Below are positions 44,657-53,311 of a stretch of DNA of 64,000 bases, piece by piece. The notes beneath the pieces were generated by a model. That model ran no database searches. It saw only the letters and a list, made by a program, of their open reading frames with translations, and was not told the origin of the DNA. Each line of letters starts with the position of its first letter. Position 1 is the stretch's first letter. The translations under genes and the position numbers were made by a program. The DNA comes from Solitalea canadensis DSM 3403. GTDB taxonomy: Bacteria; Bacteroidota; Bacteroidia; Sphingobacteriales; Sphingobacteriaceae. The DNA is taken from assembly GCF_000242635.2 (NCBI RefSeq), contig NC_017770.1, forward strand, positions 3,050,669 through 3,114,668. Reading direction: 5' to 3'.

Positions 44657-44854
44657 TTACTTGTTTTCTTCCTGGTAAGGAGCAAGGACACGAGCAATCG
44701 CCATTAAACTCATAACAGCTCCAATTGCAATTAATCCCCAGCAAACCATTGACAATAAATGAGAATCAATGATAAAACGGGCAAAAGTACCAATCATAAT
44801 GATGATGATAGCCACTGCTAAAAATGCGAAGTCTTTATCTAATTTGCTTTCCAT
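44657..44854 (-). CDS. Small two-helix membrane protein
   Basis: A 65-aa protein with two hydrophobic helices (about residues 8-28 and 34-54) and a charged C-terminus. Not recognised. It has a convincing promoter (44871-44902), so it is likely expressed. No partner is evident; it may be a small bacterial membrane protein like those in the 50-70 aa class. Confidence 0.55.
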   Translation of the reverse strand: MESKLDKDFAFLAVAIIIIMIGTFARFIIDSHLLSMVCWGLIAIGAVMSLMAIARVLAPYQEENK

Positions 44855-44870
44855 GCTCTTAAAATTTTGC

Positions 44871-44902
44871 CAAAAATAGGGTTTATAGTGTATTGATGCA
44901 AA
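44871..44902 (-). promoter_or_regulatory. Promoter of the small membrane protein gene
   Basis: Minus-strand TATTTTTG (44878-44871) with TTTG at 44902-44899 and a 20-bp spacer; 17 bp before the start codon. Confidence 0.6.
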
Positions 44903-45148
44903 TCATTCAAACTGTTATAAGAAATTTTTCATCAGGAAGACCAACGCCTTTTTTGTAAATCTCACTTATTTTATTGATTTTACAGATAAAGCCTTGATTC
45001 TGAAAATAAAAACAAGGTTCATTCGTTTATTTTTAAGATTATTGTAAAGATTTGAAATTAACATTAATAAACAGGCAACATAAACAACAAATTTGCGTAC
45101 AAAGGGAAAATACATTTAATTACAATCGATTTATCGTTATTAGTAAAA

Positions 45149-46150
45149 ATGAAGCAAGGAATCAACTCAATTAAAGGAAAGTTTACTCTATCGATACTTT
45201 TTTCAATCTTTTCAGCAATCAGTTGTCTGACTACAAATGCTCAGGCACCAAAAACCAAAACAATTAAGACCATTATCATAGATCCCGGGCATGGGTACCC
45301 TACCCTTAATGCTAAAGGGAGGTATAGCTATGAGGCGGACCTTACATTGAGTTTCGGACAACTTCTGGCAAAAAAAATCCAGGATTCATTACCTGAATGC
45401 AAGGTATTGATGACAAGAAACGACAGATATGATGCAGGGGGATTAAGTAGTCCACGTGAGGCTAACCGTTACAGGGCTAAATTTGCAAATGAAAATCATG
45501 GCGATCTGTTTATAAGTATCCACTGCAATTGGGCGCCAGGTAGAAGAAATTCTGAAATCGTAAGTTATAAAACATCAACTTATTATACAGGCAAAGGCAA
45601 AAACAGGAAAAAGCACACTAAAAAGGTTCCTGTTTATCGTACTTGGTCGAGCCCAAGTGAAGTTAATGGTGTCGAAACATTTATTTGGGCAGTTAACAAA
45701 AATGATTCGAAAGTACAATTTGTACAAAGTAATAAGAATGTTGTTGCAGATTCAACAGAGTTACATGGAGAGCATGGTGGAGATGCTCCGGTAGAAGAAA
45801 TGTTTGATTCTCCCGAAGCTAAAATAATGGCTTCTCTTACCACCCGTAAATTCTTTGATCAAAGCCTTATGCTTGCTGATATGGTTCAAAATGAATTTAT
45901 TAAACAAGGCAGGGTTAACCGTGGTGTAAAACAACGCAATAACGAAGGTATTTGGGTATTACAGGCCACAGCAATGCCTAGCATATTGGTAGAAGCAGGT
46001 TTTGTCTCTAATCCGGAGGAAGAGGACTATATGAACAGTGATAAAGGCAAAGATGAGATTGCCTCTGCTATTTTAAATGCAATTATGGGGTATAAGAAAA
46101 ACCTGGAATCAGGTTTAATCAAAACAGCTGCAACAAACTTAGCTGAATAA
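45149..46150 (+). CDS. N-acetylmuramoyl-L-alanine amidase (Amidase_3)
   Basis: A 333-aa secreted zinc amidase that cleaves the amide between MurNAc and the stem peptide during cell separation. Signal peptide (about residues 1-32, NAQA). Zinc ligands are His48 (DPGHG), Glu62 (YSYEAD) and His125 (SIHCN), and the catalytic Glu lies in SILVEAGFVSN near residue 292. The domain has a long loop of basic residues (KGKNRKKHTKK) between strands. No separate substrate-binding module is attached. Upstream 294 bp holds no gene. It ends at element C. Confidence 0.92.
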   Translation: MKQGINSIKGKFTLSILFSIFSAISCLTTNAQAPKTKTIKTIIIDPGHGYPTLNAKGRYSYEADLTLSFGQLLAKKIQDSLPECKVLMTRNDRYDAGGLSSPREANRYRAKFANENHGDLFISIHCNWAPGRRNSEIVSYKTSTYYTGKGKNRKKHTKKVPVYRTWSSPSEVNGVETFIWAVNKNDSKVQFVQSNKNVVADSTELHGEHGGDAPVEEMFDSPEAKIMASLTTRKFFDQSLMLADMVQNEFIKQGRVNRGVKQRNNEGIWVLQATAMPSILVEAGFVSNPEEEDYMNSDKGKDEIASAILNAIMGYKKNLESGLIKTAATNLAE

Positions 46151-46300
46151 CTAAATAGCTATTAGCTATTAGTTGTTAGCATAAATACTATCGACTAATT
46201 TTTAATAACCAACTGCTTAATAGCTTGAAATTAAAAAGCCGTTAGCATTACTTTCTAAGAAACTAATGCTAACGGCTAATAGCTAACTACTAACAGCTAT
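46151..46300. repeat. Heptamer-phased inverted repeat (element C) between amidase gene and tex
   Basis: Left arm units AATAGCT, ATTAGCT, ATTAGTT, GTTAGCA (46154-46181) and right arm TGCTAAC, GGCTAAT, AGCTAAC, TACTAAC, AGCTAT (46267-46300) are complementary and in 7-nt register. An inner 14-bp perfect hairpin pairs 46237-46250 with 46264-46277, so alternative folds compete for the right arm. The unit is that of element A (TTAGCT/AGCTAA). Again between convergent genes. Confidence 0.8.
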
Positions 46301-48586
46301 CTACTTCCATTTATTTTTCAATGCAGCTAGCATCGAATTCATATCCTGAGGTTCTTCTTTTTCTTTAGGTTTACTTTGCGAAGGTTTGATGGCTCTATCG
46401 TTACGCATCTTTTCCTTTTCAGCTTTTGTTCGCTGAACCGGTGCACTTTCATCCTTCATCGTTAGTGCGATACGTTTTCTGTCTACATCCACATCAGTAA
46501 CTGTTACCCAAACTTTCTGAGCCACTTTTACCACTTCATTTGCATCTGTGATAAAACGGTTTGAAAGTTGACTTAAATGCACTAAACCATCCTGATGAAC
46601 TCCAATATCGACAAAGGCGCCAAAGTTGGTTACGTTGGTTACAATACCTGGTAAACGCATACCGATTTTCAAGTCAGCAATTTCGTTTACATCATCAGCA
46701 AACTTAAATGCTTCAAACTCTTTACGAGGGTCGCGACCTGGTTTATCCAATTCCTGAATAATATCATTTAAGGTAGGCAAACCAACTTTTTCACTAACAT
46801 ATTGTTTCAGATCGATCTTCTTACGCAAATCACGATTGGATAACAAATCTTCCACTTTACAGTTATGATCTGCAGCCATTTTTTCTACAATATGATAGGA
46901 TTCAGGGTGAACAGAACTTGAATCTAAAGGGTGTTCTCCATTCAGAATGCGCAAGAAACCTGCCGCCTGCTCAAACACCTTCTCGCCCATTCTCGGAACA
47001 TCCATCAAATCCTTACGGGTTTTAAATGCTCCTTTTTCATTACGGTAATTGATGATATTTTGTGCCAATGCCGGACCTAAACCTGATACATAAGTCAACA
47101 ATTGTTTACTTGCTGTATTCACTTCAACCCCTACGGCATTCACACATGAAGCTACAACTTCATCTAATTTATTTTTCAAAGCAGCCTGATCAACATCATG
47201 CTGATATTGCCCGACACCGATTGATTTAGGATCGATCTTTACTAATTCGGCTAATGGGTCAGCCAAGCGACGGCCAATAGAAACTGCACCACGAACAGTT
47301 ACATCATAGTCGGGGAATTCTTCACGCGCAACCTCTGACGCTGAATAAACAGAGGCACCTGCTTCATTCACCATTACGACAGTAATAGCTTTCGGAAGAT
47401 CTTTAATACCATTTACAAAAGCTTCTGTCTCACGACTTGCCGTACCGTTACCAATGGCAATTGCTTCAATTTTGAAACGCTGGCAAAGTGCAAGTACAAC
47501 AGCCTCAGCCTCCACAATCTTAGCAGCCGATGAAGCAGTAGGATAAATAACTGTATTCTCCAATAATTTACCCTGTGGATTTAACACCACCACTTTACAA
47601 CCAGTACGGAATCCCGGATCGATTGCCAGAATGCTTTTTTGACCCATTGGCGATGCTAACAACAACTCACGTAGGTTATCCGCAAAAACAACAATGGCTT
47701 TCTCATCTGCACCTTTTTTGGTTAACAGACGCATTTCTGTTTCAATAGATGGTGACAATAAACGTTTATAACAATCGTCAATTGCAATTTTAATTTGTTC
47801 GGCAGCATCTCCTCTGCTCTTCACAAATTGGTTTTCTATAATATTGATAGCGTCTTCTTTTTCAGGAGCGATATCAAGACTCAGGATCATTTCTTTTTCA
47901 CCACGACGTAATGCCAGTAAACGGTGTGAAGGAATATTTTTCAGTTGTTCAGACCATTCAAAATAATCACGGTACTTAGCACCTTCTTCTTCTTTTCCTT
48001 TCATTACCGATGAAGTGATAACAGCTTTATCTGTATATAAAACACGCATTTTATCACGACAAACAGCATCCTCATTGATCCACTCAGCAATAATATCACG
48101 TGCACCTTGTAATGCTTCGCTTTCACTATTGACTTCTTTTTCAGCATCAACAAATTTTGTTGCCTCAGTGTCGATATCTTTGGTATCCTGGGCAAAGATC
48201 AATTGCGCTAGTGGCTCTAAACCACGTTCACGTGCAATCGTTGCTTTGGTTCGGCGCTTAGGTTTATAAGGAAGATAAAGGTCTTCCAATCTGCTCATAG
48301 TTTCAGCAGAAAGAATATCTTTTTCCAATTCATCAGTCAGCTTTCCTTGCTCACGGATAGAATTCAGGATAGTTTCCCGGCGTTTATCAAGTTCTCTCAA
48401 ACGCTCTATCTCATCGCGTATAGCACCAATGGCAACCTCATCCAAACTGCCTGTTAATTCTTTACGATAACGAGAAATAAACGGAATGGTAGCACCTTCA
48501 TTCAACAGCGCAACTGTTGCTTCTACCTGCTTACTACCAATACCCAAATCGTGGGCAATCTTCAGAAAATAGTTTTGTTCTGACAT
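46301..48586 (-). CDS. tex: Tex family RNA-binding transcriptional accessory protein
   Basis: A 761-aa Tex protein: N-terminal Tex domain (LNEGATIPFISRYRKELTGSLDE), YqgF-type RNase H fold with ILAIDPGFRTGCKV, helix-hairpin-helix repeats (SGLGPALAQNIINYR, RMGEKVFEQAAGFLRI), and a C-terminal S1 domain (GIVTNVTNFGAFVDIGVHQDGLVHLSQLS, about residues 640-710). The family binds nucleic acid and affects transcription and stress tolerance. Start is the ATG at 48586; an upstream in-frame TTG at 48607 lies in the -7 box. Confidence 0.95.
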   Translation of the reverse strand: MSEQNYFLKIAHDLGIGSKQVEATVALLNEGATIPFISRYRKELTGSLDEVAIGAIRDEIERLRELDKRRETILNSIREQGKLTDELEKDILSAETMSRLEDLYLPYKPKRRTKATIARERGLEPLAQLIFAQDTKDIDTEATKFVDAEKEVNSESEALQGARDIIAEWINEDAVCRDKMRVLYTDKAVITSSVMKGKEEEGAKYRDYFEWSEQLKNIPSHRLLALRRGEKEMILSLDIAPEKEDAINIIENQFVKSRGDAAEQIKIAIDDCYKRLLSPSIETEMRLLTKKGADEKAIVVFADNLRELLLASPMGQKSILAIDPGFRTGCKVVVLNPQGKLLENTVIYPTASSAAKIVEAEAVVLALCQRFKIEAIAIGNGTASRETEAFVNGIKDLPKAITVVMVNEAGASVYSASEVAREEFPDYDVTVRGAVSIGRRLADPLAELVKIDPKSIGVGQYQHDVDQAALKNKLDEVVASCVNAVGVEVNTASKQLLTYVSGLGPALAQNIINYRNEKGAFKTRKDLMDVPRMGEKVFEQAAGFLRILNGEHPLDSSSVHPESYHIVEKMAADHNCKVEDLLSNRDLRKKIDLKQYVSEKVGLPTLNDIIQELDKPGRDPRKEFEAFKFADDVNEIADLKIGMRLPGIVTNVTNFGAFVDIGVHQDGLVHLSQLSNRFITDANEVVKVAQKVWVTVTDVDVDRKRIALTMKDESAPVQRTKAEKEKMRNDRAIKPSQSKPKEKEEPQDMNSMLAALKNKWK

Positions 48587-48604
48587 GACTAAAAATTGAG
48601 GCTG

Positions 48605-48612
48605 CAAATATA
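48605..48612 (-). promoter_or_regulatory. -7 promoter box of tex (TATATTTG on minus)
   Basis: Plus-strand CAAATATA, exact TAnnTTTG on minus, 19 bp upstream of the tex ATG. No good -33 box. Confidence 0.5.
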
Positions 48613-48750
48613 AGCTTGCGTTTTTAGCAAAGGGAGAGTTTTTTTAAAAAGATAGATAACGATTTTAGTATGAATCATTTGGAGTAAAACTGCAAAAACA
48701 GAAAGTGATTCGACTTTGTTTTTGGTATTATTTAAGAGTCAATCCATCGT

Positions 48751-49413
48751 TTAAATTGGCAAGGCAAATCTCCCCCAGAGCGAATCAGCCCTGTTAAATA
48801 TGTCCGGTCCTGTTTCAAGAATCGAGTCGTTATGTTTTTTATAGTTTCCGGAACTGCAATGAATTACTTTTATCATAGTTCCATCCTCCACTTCTGAAAC
48901 AATTCCAACATGTCCAATTCCTGAACCGGCGCCATATACAACTATACAACCCTCTTCCGGAATCGTAATTTTCTCAAAAATCCCTGACTGGCTATTTACA
49001 TCAGCTACCATCGAATCGGTATAGATCCAACCTCCATGTTGTTTATAAAACGGAATATCCGATTTTCGTGACAACCCTAAAACCCAACAAACAAATCCAC
49101 TGCAATCACATTCATTGCTATCAGAAGCCGGAAGTGGTGCTCCAGGTTTCATACCCCCTTTACCTAATTTGTATTTTATTTTCTTACCCGTTGCCGAACC
49201 CGCCCGCTCCAACAGTTTATTGATTTTCATGGGTTTTACCAGTTTACCATCGTCAGGAATATCATCAAGATTCGGAATAAAGATTAGCTGCCCCGCATAA
49301 ATATGATCAGGATTCTTAATCTGTTTGTTAAATGACAATATTAAATCAACAGGAATTGAGAATTTCTTCGAAATCTTCGAAAGAGAATCTGCCGCTTTAA
49401 TTTTGTAATACAT
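48751..49413 (-). CDS. LysM domain protein with NlpC/P60-like amidase, no signal peptide
   Basis: A 220-aa protein beginning directly with a LysM domain (residues ~1-48, YKIKAADSLSKISKKFSIPVDLILSFNK) that binds peptidoglycan, followed by an NlpC/P60-like cysteine peptidase with DCSGF (Cys104) and His168 in GIGHVGIV. No signal peptide or membrane segment precedes LysM, unusual for a wall-directed enzyme. It could be released by lysis, secreted by a non-Sec route, or act on another cell. No phage or toxin genes are nearby. Upstream 411 bp lacks a gene. Confidence 0.8.
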   Translation of the reverse strand: MYYKIKAADSLSKISKKFSIPVDLILSFNKQIKNPDHIYAGQLIFIPNLDDIPDDGKLVKPMKINKLLERAGSATGKKIKYKLGKGGMKPGAPLPASDSNECDCSGFVCWVLGLSRKSDIPFYKQHGGWIYTDSMVADVNSQSGIFEKITIPEEGCIVVYGAGSGIGHVGIVSEVEDGTMIKVIHCSSGNYKKHNDSILETGPDIFNRADSLWGRFALPI

Positions 49414-49824
49414 ACTCCCTATTTTTTAAGTCTTTTATATTGAGATTTTGCTAAATATCTATTCCAAATGCCTGCCGCGCCTTATTCTCATAGGTTTAAA
49501 TTTGAGATGAGCTAAAAACGTCAAGTATGTTTCTCTGTGAATTGTAACAACTATAATGCTCCAGAATTATTTGGCGGTTTCTGAATTAGCCAAAACTGAA
49601 TAATAATACCTGGTATCAGAAAAGAAAATTGAGTTAAAAAGGCAGTAGTATGCTAAAAAATTGACCGTAAATTACTAATAAAGAGATACATAAATTCATT
49701 TAATTTATAAAAAAATCTATTCATTTAAAAGATTTCAGTTCAATCTGTATTAATTAATTAGTCGAGTTAATTTCAAACATTTTGTCCCTTAAGTACCTTA
49801 TCTTAGAAACAATATTTAAACCAA
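49414..49824. other. 411-bp divergent intergenic region, no gene seen
   Basis: The stretch between the LysM-NlpC gene and the rhomboid gene is AT-rich with no coding frame of note on either strand and no exact TAnnTTTG box with a -33 partner. It should contain promoters for both genes, but they were not recognised. No tRNA or hairpin of strength was seen. Confidence 0.5.
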
Positions 49825-50529
49825 GTGGAAACACAACAAACCGGTTCTGTAACAAAAAGTTTTATCATTAGCTTTTACCTCGTACTTGTATTATGGGTTG
49901 TTAAATGGGTAGAGATCAAATATGGCTTAAGTTTTGCCAATTTTGGTATAATTCCCCGAACCTATAAAGGCCTTATTGGCATTTTTACAGCTCCATTTAT
50001 TCATTCCGACCTTGGCCATTTACTTTCTAACTCATTTCCCTTACTAATAACCGGAACTATGTTATGGTATTTCTTCAAAGACCTTGCAATTAAAGTAAGC
50101 TTTGGGGTTTATATTTTATCAGGATTAGGTGTTTGGCTATTTGCCCGACAAGCCTATCATATCGGAGCCAGTGGAGTTTTATATGGCCTTGCCGGTTTTC
50201 TGTTTTTCAGTGGCTTTTTTCGTCGTGATCATCGCTTATTAGGAGTATCATTCTTAGTGCTATTTTTATATGGAGGATTGATTTGGGGGATGTTTCCCAT
50301 CATTCCGGAAATTTCATGGGAGTCGCATTTAATTGGAGGAATTATCGGTGCAGCTTTTGCGTTTTTCTTACGCAATAAAGGTCCTCAACGAATGATTTAT
50401 CCTATTGAAATTAATGAGGATGAGGAAGAGTTTGAAGATGAATATTGGAAGATTGATAACGAAAACGAGGAAAATGAATCTCAGCAAAATAATACTGCGG
50501 AAGATCCACATCCACGAGAAGTATTGTAA
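49825..50529 (+). CDS. Rhomboid family intramembrane serine protease
   Basis: A 234-aa six-helix membrane protease. The catalytic dyad is Ser116 (GASGVLYG) and His168 (WESHLIGG); the HSDLGHLLSNS region in helix 2 (residues ~60-70) is also conserved. The last ~35 residues are very acidic (NEDEEEFEDE, NENEENES), a soluble tail of unknown use. Translation begins with GTG; no in-frame ATG is close. Rhomboids cleave membrane-anchored substrates within the bilayer; the substrate is unknown. It converges on prc. Confidence 0.92.
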   Translation: METQQTGSVTKSFIISFYLVLVLWVVKWVEIKYGLSFANFGIIPRTYKGLIGIFTAPFIHSDLGHLLSNSFPLLITGTMLWYFFKDLAIKVSFGVYILSGLGVWLFARQAYHIGASGVLYGLAGFLFFSGFFRRDHRLLGVSFLVLFLYGGLIWGMFPIIPEISWESHLIGGIIGAAFAFFLRNKGPQRMIYPIEINEDEEEFEDEYWKIDNENEENESQQNNTAEDPHPREVL

Positions 50530-50545
50530 CTTGACTGTTTTAACT

Positions 50546-50585
50546 ATGCTGATAAAGCCTGCCCTAAGCAAGCCTTATTCAGCAT
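50546..50585. terminator. Hairpin between convergent rhomboid and prc genes
   Basis: Imperfect stem ATGCTGATAAAGCCTGC with GCAAGCCTTATTCAGCAT (50546-50585), between two convergent stop codons. Likely bidirectional terminator; U-run is short. Confidence 0.55.
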
Positions 50586-50600
50586 TATTTTAACTTATCT

Positions 50601-52649
50601 TTAGTTACTCTTATACTTTTCAATTAAGTCAGCGGTAACTGTTAGTCCTTCATTTTTAATGAAATCAGTTTCTATTTTTGGTCGTTTTTCATTTTGAGCT
50701 ACAGGGGCCAATCCCATCGCAGCACGATGGGCAATATAGCGCTCAAAATCTGATTCTTCTTGTTCCTCCTGCTCACTTTTAATCGACCTTTCATCTAAAA
50801 GAATCTTTTTGTTTCCTTCTTTCTTTGTAATTAATGATTGATCTTCCAACCAATATTTATAATCAATATTAGTGTGCAAACGTTTTAAGTGATGCTCGTT
50901 TAACTTGGGAAGAATTCTCTCCAAATTACTTACCGAAGTAATACTCACCGCTTGAATCTGATCAAACGGCAAAGCATTTTGCATCGTCTTTTCTCCGTAT
51001 TTTATTTCAATAGTTGTCGGAAATGCAATATCAGGAGTTACACCTTTTAACTGGGTACTGCTCCCATTAACACGGTAATACTTAGCAATTGTAAATGTTA
51101 GAAGTCCTAGGTCAGCATCTTTTTGTTTTAAAAGCTCATTAATTGAATAAATACGTTGAACACTACCCTTACCAAAACTCTGCTCTCCAATTAAAACGCC
51201 CCGCTGATAATCCTGCATTGCGGCTGAAAATATCTCTGATGCAGATGCACTGTTCCGGTTTATAAGAATTGTAAGCGGACCATCATAGATCTGTTGTGCA
51301 TCCGGGTCATTCTGAATCATCACTTTATTGTTTGCATCCCGAACCTGCACGATGGGGCCACTGGTAATAAACAACCCTGAAAGTTCAACGGCCTCTTTAA
51401 AAGAACCTCCTCCATTATTCCTTAAATCTATCATTACACCGGAAACCCCTTGATTCTTAAAATCAGCTAAAACCTTTTTCACATCATTGGATGTAGAAGC
51501 ATAATCCTTTTCTCCTTTCTGCATAGCGTCATTATCGAGGTAAAAGTTCGGAATAGAAATGATCCCGACTTTATAATCTCTGTTATTATAATGAACACTA
51601 TTTATTTCACTCTTTACTTTCTGATCTTCAAGCCTGATTTTATCCCTGATCAGGATAACTTCCTTCATTTGGTTTGCCGGAGAATTGACCGAAGAAAGCA
51701 TTTGCAAACGTACTTTAGAACCTCTTACACCTCGTGTTTTAGCAACAACTTCTTCTATACTCCATCCAACTACATCTTCAAAACTGCCCTCGTCGCCCTG
51801 TGCAATAGCCACGATTCTGTCATTAACTTCAATCTGACCGCTATTAGCAGCCGGACCTCCTTTTACAATTTGCTTAATTACCGGATAGTCATTTTCTATC
51901 CCAATTGTAACCCCAATACCATCCATTGATTTGCATAGCGCAGCCATATATCCAACCGCATTTTTAGGAGAGAAATAATTACTATGAGGATCAATGCTCT
52001 CAGTAGCGGCATTCATGAATGATTCGAAAGCATTTTCGCTTTTAAACGTCTCAATATTTCGCTTTAACTTTTGATAACGAGCAGTAATGATCTTTAAAGC
52101 TTTTTGCTCATCACCATGTTCGTTGATCTTGGATAAGATCAATTCATACCTGATTCGCTTATTCCAGTATTCATCAGCCTCACCTTCGGAGGTAAACCAT
52201 TTTTCATTCTCCCTACTTCTTAAAAAAGTTTCTTCGGTACTTAATGATTGTGTTTTCTTAAGCTCGTTAAGAGCGAAAGCAACCCGTTCATTCAGTCGGT
52301 TTACAAAAGTTGAATAGATCTCAAATACACCATCCAAATTGCCGCTTTGAAGTTCGTCATCAAATTGATAGCGATATTGTTCAAATGCTTTAATATCATT
52401 CTCCTGTAAAAACACATGTGATTTATCCAGTTTATTAAGATATTTTATGTAGATACGATTGGATAGGGAGTCGTCAATTCTGGTTTTCTTATAATGATAA
52501 TTGGCAATTGCATTAGCAATCATCTTCGCAACATTGGCTTGTTGAGGCTCTTGTTTAAAGATGTATTTATCAGGACCTTCAGTTGATAAAGCCATACACT
52601 GGCCGGCAACACCTGCCAAAACGGCCGTAATAATTAGTTTAAATTTCAT
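50601..52649 (-). CDS. prc: Tail-specific protease (Tsp/Prc, S41)
   Basis: A 682-aa exported protease with signal peptide (1-21, ALS), an N-terminal helical region, PDZ domain at about 245-335 (IGVTIGIENDYP, GGPAANSGQIEVNDRI) and S41 catalytic core with SASASE (Ser469) and SFGKG (Lys494), spaced 25 residues apart as in the family. A C-terminal DUF3340-like part follows from about residue 545. It processes or degrades periplasmic proteins by their C-termini; a second S41 enzyme lies at 6.7-8.4 kb. Upstream is the end of the surface operon with three hairpins. Confidence 0.93.
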   Translation of the reverse strand: MKFKLIITAVLAGVAGQCMALSTEGPDKYIFKQEPQQANVAKMIANAIANYHYKKTRIDDSLSNRIYIKYLNKLDKSHVFLQENDIKAFEQYRYQFDDELQSGNLDGVFEIYSTFVNRLNERVAFALNELKKTQSLSTEETFLRSRENEKWFTSEGEADEYWNKRIRYELILSKINEHGDEQKALKIITARYQKLKRNIETFKSENAFESFMNAATESIDPHSNYFSPKNAVGYMAALCKSMDGIGVTIGIENDYPVIKQIVKGGPAANSGQIEVNDRIVAIAQGDEGSFEDVVGWSIEEVVAKTRGVRGSKVRLQMLSSVNSPANQMKEVILIRDKIRLEDQKVKSEINSVHYNNRDYKVGIISIPNFYLDNDAMQKGEKDYASTSNDVKKVLADFKNQGVSGVMIDLRNNGGGSFKEAVELSGLFITSGPIVQVRDANNKVMIQNDPDAQQIYDGPLTILINRNSASASEIFSAAMQDYQRGVLIGEQSFGKGSVQRIYSINELLKQKDADLGLLTFTIAKYYRVNGSSTQLKGVTPDIAFPTTIEIKYGEKTMQNALPFDQIQAVSITSVSNLERILPKLNEHHLKRLHTNIDYKYWLEDQSLITKKEGNKKILLDERSIKSEQEEQEESDFERYIAHRAAMGLAPVAQNEKRPKIETDFIKNEGLTVTADLIEKYKSN

Positions 52650-52681
52650 GATTTGTAATCAGGAACATTAAATTCAAAAAA

Positions 52682-52817
52682 GGTCTTCTCTCTCGAGAAG
52701 ACCCTGCGTTATATGATTCAGGTATAAATCAAAGGGGCCTTGATTTATGTTTTCAAATATTCAAAGAAGAGCCGTGTACCCTTTACGATTGGAAGTCGAC
52801 AGAGACACGGTCTTCTT
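52682..52817 (-). terminator. Three consecutive hairpins ending the surface operon
   Basis: Between the last lipoprotein gene and prc are: a 13-bp hairpin with one bulge and 27-nt loop (52764-52777 with 52805-52817), a hairpin ATAAATCAA...TTGATTTAT (about 52724-52747), and a perfect 9-bp hairpin GGTCTTCTC/GAGAAGACC (52682-52703) followed on the minus strand by a T-run. The last is the best terminator; the first two may stabilise the 3' end. Confidence 0.65.
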
Positions 52818-52823
52818 ATCTTT

Positions 52824-53294
52824 TTAGAATTTCTGGACAATATATCCAACAGCTTTTTCCGGAGCCTGTTGATATATGATCCATACTTTCCCGCTTTCAA
52901 CTTTAATTACTTCTGCTTTTGCACAATCAACTCTAACTGGCTCTATGTTAACATCTTTCGAATAAATAGTAGCTGATTTTTTAGGGCCAACAGAATCAGG
53001 ACGGCCTTCAAACTCTAAAAAAAAGAATTTCATTCCATCCATTGTTGACCAACCAAATTTCTGTTTAGCATTTCCAAATAACATCCCTTTATCACGATAA
53101 GTGAAAAGTGAATCGTTATTATTTTGAAAGTCGATACGACCTCCACCCGAATAACGTAGTGTGCCATCGGCTTTTACTGATTCGTAAGGATCAACAACAG
53201 GAGTTGGACCGTCGACCTCCTTACGACAAGAAGCAAACAACATAATACCTGTTGTTACCAGAATCAATGATTTTAATATATTCTTTGTTTTCAT
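52824..53294 (-). CDS. Lipoprotein of unknown function
   Basis: A 156-aa lipoprotein with lipobox FASC (Cys23). The body starts RKEVDGPTPVVDPYESVKADG and has beta-rich segments, not recognised by family. It is last in the minus-strand surface locus, 17 bp after the Ig-domain gene. Confidence 0.65.
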   Translation of the reverse strand: MKTKNILKSLILVTTGIMLFASCRKEVDGPTPVVDPYESVKADGTLRYSGGGRIDFQNNNDSLFTYRDKGMLFGNAKQKFGWSTMDGMKFFFLEFEGRPDSVGPKKSATIYSKDVNIEPVRVDCAKAEVIKVESGKVWIIYQQAPEKAVGYIVQKF

Positions 53295-53311
53295 GACTTA
53301 GGATGATCAAA

